Origin: Gammaproteobacteria bacterium
Lineage (GTDB): Bacteria; Pseudomonadota; Gammaproteobacteria; Chromatiales; Chromatiaceae
Assembly (NCBI GenBank): GCA_015767355.1
Contig: JADWMH010000142.1
Location: forward strand, 1-5,550
DNA: 5,550 nt
Direction: 5' to 3'
The position numbers and the translations under genes are program-made. The notes under the pieces are model-generated. The model saw only the letters and a list, made by a program, of their open reading frames with translations. It was not told where the DNA came from and searched no databases. This document shows, one piece after another, positions 4,888-5,550 of this stretch; position 1 is the first letter of the stretch; the number at the start of each line of letters is the position of its first letter.

Positions 4888-5550
4888 TTAATGTACCAGA
4901 GTACCGACAGACTCTCCTCCAATCAGGCGTGCAAGTGCGCCCTCGTCATAGATATTCATCACACGCAGCGGCAGGTTATGATCTCTGCACAGCAGAATCG
5001 CCATCAAATCCATCACCCCGAGATTTTCTCTCAATATGCGGTCATAATCGAGTGCCGCATAGAATTCAGCATCAGGATTGCTTACCGGATCCGCCGAATA
5101 GACTCCATCGACCTTGGTCGCCTTGATCAGCAGATCGGCTCCAATCTCAACCGCACGCAAAGCGGCAGCTGTATCAGTCGTGAAGAAGGGATTTCCGGTG
5201 CCTGCCGAGAAAAGAGCAACGCCGCCCTGCTGTAGAAAGTCGACAGCACGATCCCGGCTGTAGTGTTCACACACCTGGTCAATGCGCATGGCTGAGAAGA
5301 CGCGGCTGTTGACGCCGGCGCGGCGCAGAAAATCGTGCATGGCCAGAGAGTTCATCACTGTCGCCAGCATTCCCATGTGGTCACCGGTGACGCGATTGAT
5401 GCCGCTTTGCACCAGGCCGGCGCCGCGAAAGATATTTCCTCCGCCGATGACAACGCCAACCTCTACGCCGCTGTCGGATATCGCCTTGATATCCGCCGCC
5501 AGACGCTGCAGCACCTGCGGTTCGATGCCGAAATCACCACTACCCATCAG
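4888..5550 (-). CDS. pyrH: UMP kinase (5' end outside window)
   Basis: Cytosolic bacterial-type uridylate kinase: transfers phosphate from ATP to UMP to give UDP, the entry to all UTP, CTP and UDP-sugar pools. It belongs to the amino-acid-kinase fold, usually works as a hexamer, and in many bacteria is activated by GTP and inhibited by UTP. About 220 residues are visible; E. coli has 241, so roughly 20 N-terminal residues, including the KLSGEAL lysine loop, lie beyond the edge. A Met codon at 5547 is internal (its place is LQGTEGFGI in E. coli) and should not be taken as the start. Visible blocks in order are GVVIGGGNIFRG, GDHMGMLATVMNSLAM, SAGTGNPFFTTDTAA, LIKATKVDGVYSADP and GVMDLMA, then the C-terminal GTLVH before TAA. 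Upstream neighbours rpsB and tsf are expected in this operon type, but this is inference. Confidence 0.98.
   Translation of the reverse strand: MMGSGDFGIEPQVLQRLAADIKAISDSGVEVGVVIGGGNIFRGAGLVQSGINRVTGDHMGMLATVMNSLAMHDFLRRAGVNSRVFSAMRIDQVCEHYSRDRAVDFLQQGGVALFSAGTGNPFFTTDTAAALRAVEIGADLLIKATKVDGVYSADPVSNPDAEFYAALDYDRILRENLGVMDLMAILLCRDHNLPLRVMNIYDEGALARLIGGESVGTLVH

Noticed and set aside
4672..5235. Plus-strand frame of 187 codons
   Set aside because: It crosses repeat B and then runs antisense to well-supported pyrH; its N-terminal part is the typical chance translation of such repeats.
4888..5547. pyrH starting at the Met codon at 5547
   Set aside because: That Met lies after the conserved N-terminal kinase loop of the family; the true start is beyond the window.

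Overview
The window is a housekeeping operon read entirely on the minus strand, from high to low coordinates. The order is pyrH (5' end cut off by the window edge), frr, uppS, cdsA, dxr and rseP (3' end cut off by the other edge). Every gene is recognised from family motifs in its translation. The proteins resemble their Escherichia coli counterparts over their whole visible length, so the organism is very probably a gammaproteobacterium. The order frr-uppS-cdsA-dxr-rseP matches what I know from Pseudomonas-type genomes. E. coli instead has dxr directly after frr. I cannot name a genus.

Layout: pyrH (UMP kinase) occupies 4888-5550. A 385-bp spacer (4503-4887) follows, holding two unrelated palindromic repeats. 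Then comes a compact block: frr (3945-4502), an 11-bp gap, uppS (3193-3933), a one-base TGATG overlap, cdsA (2354-3193), a four-base GTGA overlap, and dxr (1191-2357). A second spacer (975-1190) holds another copy of one of the repeats, plus a possible promoter. rseP (1-974) runs off the window and would be expected to be followed by bamA.

Functionally the operon combines translation with supply of envelope precursors. PyrH makes UDP for RNA, nucleotide sugars and CDP-lipid synthesis, and Frr recycles ribosomes. Dxr commits carbon to the MEP isoprenoid pathway, UppS turns its products into undecaprenyl diphosphate for wall carriers, and CdsA makes CDP-diacylglycerol for phospholipids. RseP is an inner-membrane protease that cleaves anti-sigma factors in the envelope stress response.

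I found no undescribed system. The part that ordinary annotation does not explain is the repeat content of the two spacers: a hairpin family present twice (1025-1132 and 4605-4669, same orientation), one copy of which seems to be interrupted by about 50 bp flanked by a 7-bp direct repeat, and a nested palindrome of a different family (4761-4849).
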